In this document: in pieces, positions 63,184 to 64,000 of the stretch
Layout of the letters: every line of letters starts with the position of its first letter
How positions within the stretch are numbered: position 1 is the stretch's first letter
Source: Rhizobium sp. P38BS-XIX
GTDB lineage: Bacteria; Pseudomonadota; Alphaproteobacteria; Rhizobiales; Rhizobiaceae
Length of the DNA: 64,000 nt
Assembly: GCF_012641435.1 (NCBI RefSeq)
Contig: NZ_JABAIJ010000004.1
Coordinates: 226,428 to 290,427 of the forward strand
Direction: 5' to 3'
Position numbers and translations under genes: made by a program
Notes under the pieces: generated by a model
Database searches by the model: none
What the model was told of the DNA's origin: nothing
Seen by the model: the letters and a program-made list of their open reading frames with translations, nothing else

Positions 63184-64000
63184 CTATCGCATCTGGAGTA
63201 CGATCGGGCGGCTGCTTGCCGGATCCGTATGTTCACGTAACGTCTTAACGTCGCCCGGTGCGACAGCTCCGCCGTGATTTCCCCATGAAGATCGCACGAG
63301 TGTGAGGACATCGGCGATCTGCTGATCCGAAAGCTGCTGTCTGAACGGCGGCATGCGGTAGGCGTCCGGAATGCCGCTTGCGACGACGCGGCTGGAGCCG
63401 TTCAGCGTAACATTGATCTGAGACGCATTTTCCACCGCAAGCGATGAGGTTGCACCGGCGAGCGGTGAAATCCATGGTGCTTTTCCGCGGCCATCGACAC
63501 CGTGACAGAAGCTGCATTTCGCCAGGAACGTCTGCGCGCCCGGGTTTTGCTGGTGCGCGGCGGAAGACCCGGTGTCGGACGCTGCTTCGACATACTGCCA
63601 GGGTGTGCCGTCGCGAGCCGGGTCACCCGGCAAGGCCTTCAGGTAGTGGCTGATGGCCTTCAGATCATCGTCGGTCATGAACTGCGTCGAATTGTTGAAC
63701 GCATCGGCCATCGAGCCGAAGACGACGCCATGCTGGTTTCTGCCCGTCTTGAGGAAGGTGTAGATATCCTCCTCGCTCCATCGGCCAAGGCCGGTGTTGG
63801 GATCGCTGCGCAGGCTCGGCGCATACCAGCCGTCGAGAAGAGCGCCGGATAGATAGAGCGGGCTGCTTTCATCGAGCGCCTTTTCTGCCATGGTGATCGA
63901 GCGTGGGGTATGGCAGCTGCCACAATGGCCCGGTCCTTGGACGAGATAGGCTCCCCGGTTCCAGAGCTCGTCGCCTGCGGTCTTGGGTTGATATCTTCCT
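63184..64000 (-). CDS. Multiheme cytochrome c of an alcohol/gluconate dehydrogenase type, C-terminal part
   Basis: The frame is open to the window edge, giving about 271 residues without an N-terminus. Two c-type heme sites are seen: CGSCH near the edge (GHCGSCHTPRSITMAEK) and CSFCH (FLAKCSFCHGVDGRGK). The intermediate EDIYTFLKTGRNQHGVVFGS and FMTDDDLKAISHYLKALPG are typical of three-heme subunits of membrane alcohol, aldehyde or gluconate dehydrogenases; a third heme is expected outside. The end QQLSDQQIADVLTLVRSSWG is usual. The catalytic partner is beyond the window. Confidence 0.9.
   Translation of the reverse strand, partial: GRYQPKTAGDELWNRGAYLVQGPGHCGSCHTPRSITMAEKALDESSPLYLSGALLDGWYAPSLRSDPNTGLGRWSEEDIYTFLKTGRNQHGVVFGSMADAFNNSTQFMTDDDLKAISHYLKALPGDPARDGTPWQYVEAASDTGSSAAHQQNPGAQTFLAKCSFCHGVDGRGKAPWISPLAGATSSLAVENASQINVTLNGSSRVVASGIPDAYRMPPFRQQLSDQQIADVLTLVRSSWGNHGGAVAPGDVKTLREHTDPASSRPIVLQMR

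Overview
The window looks like chromosomal or chromid DNA of a fast-growing member of the Rhizobiaceae (Rhizobium or a close relative). The evidence is high GC with strong GC-ending codons, densely packed operons joined by ATGA overlaps, polyamine- and dipeptide-type ABC operons, a DUF1217 protein of the kind found near rhizobial flagellar genes, a bdhA/adc ketone-body locus, and two palindromes typical of Rhizobium intergenic DNA at 63031-63129. I see no tRNA, rRNA, CRISPR array, transposase or integrase, so this reads as ordinary accessory and housekeeping DNA rather than a mobile island.

Layout. 1-1.8 kb: a truncated lysR, divergent from an SDR-ridA pair. 1.8-3.1 kb: a periplasmic DUF882 protein. 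3.5-14.4 kb: a catabolic locus with a MalT-like ATP-dependent LuxR regulator, hydantoinase/oxoprolinase subunits hyuB-hyuA, and a complete polyamine-type ABC importer (ATPase, Tat-exported binding protein, two permeases), followed by a 70-aa unknown. 14.7-16.9 kb: a six-unit DUF1217 protein. 17.1-19.9 kb: an NTF2-like protein, a PLP-dependent sulfur-amino-acid enzyme and a methyltransferase. 20.0-23.9 kb: ppk2, bdhA, and divergently adc and a patatin-like lipase, suggesting storage-polymer and acetoacetate metabolism. 24.0-28.4 kb: a CGNR regulator, divergent from an alpha/beta hydrolase and an SDR, then two exported proteins, one with an apparent frameshift.

28.7-40.1 kb is a complete chemotaxis operon on the minus strand. 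It runs HD-GYP response regulator, STAS protein, cheY, cheA, cheW, two mcp genes, cheW, cheR, cheB, with a ParA/VirC1-like ATPase just downstream. The two mcp genes share a 709-bp nearly identical signalling segment, and a degenerate cytosolic receptor-like protein lies beyond an araC gene (41.5-43.2 kb).

43.4-53.4 kb is a series of small units: VirK/DUF535, a two-component system, a PAP2 phosphatase, a ParB-like protein, an O-methyltransferase, a class III nucleotidyl cyclase, tetR with an MFS exporter, and an unknown. 53.7-58.8 kb is a dipeptide/oligopeptide ABC operon (binding protein, two permeases, fused double ATPase) whose promoter lies between two matching 19-bp AT-rich sites 73 bp apart. 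59.5-64.0 kb holds a Tat-exported flavodoxin, a small unknown, an EnvZ/OmpR-like pair and the 3' part of a multiheme cytochrome c.

The points I rate most worth checking are the paired operators of the peptide operon, the TAACCT repeat cluster between the CGNR regulator and the hydrolase, the hyuAB-transporter locus, the composition of the chemotaxis operon, the nucleotidyl cyclase with altered substrate-selecting residues, and the operator-terminator leader of the MFS gene.
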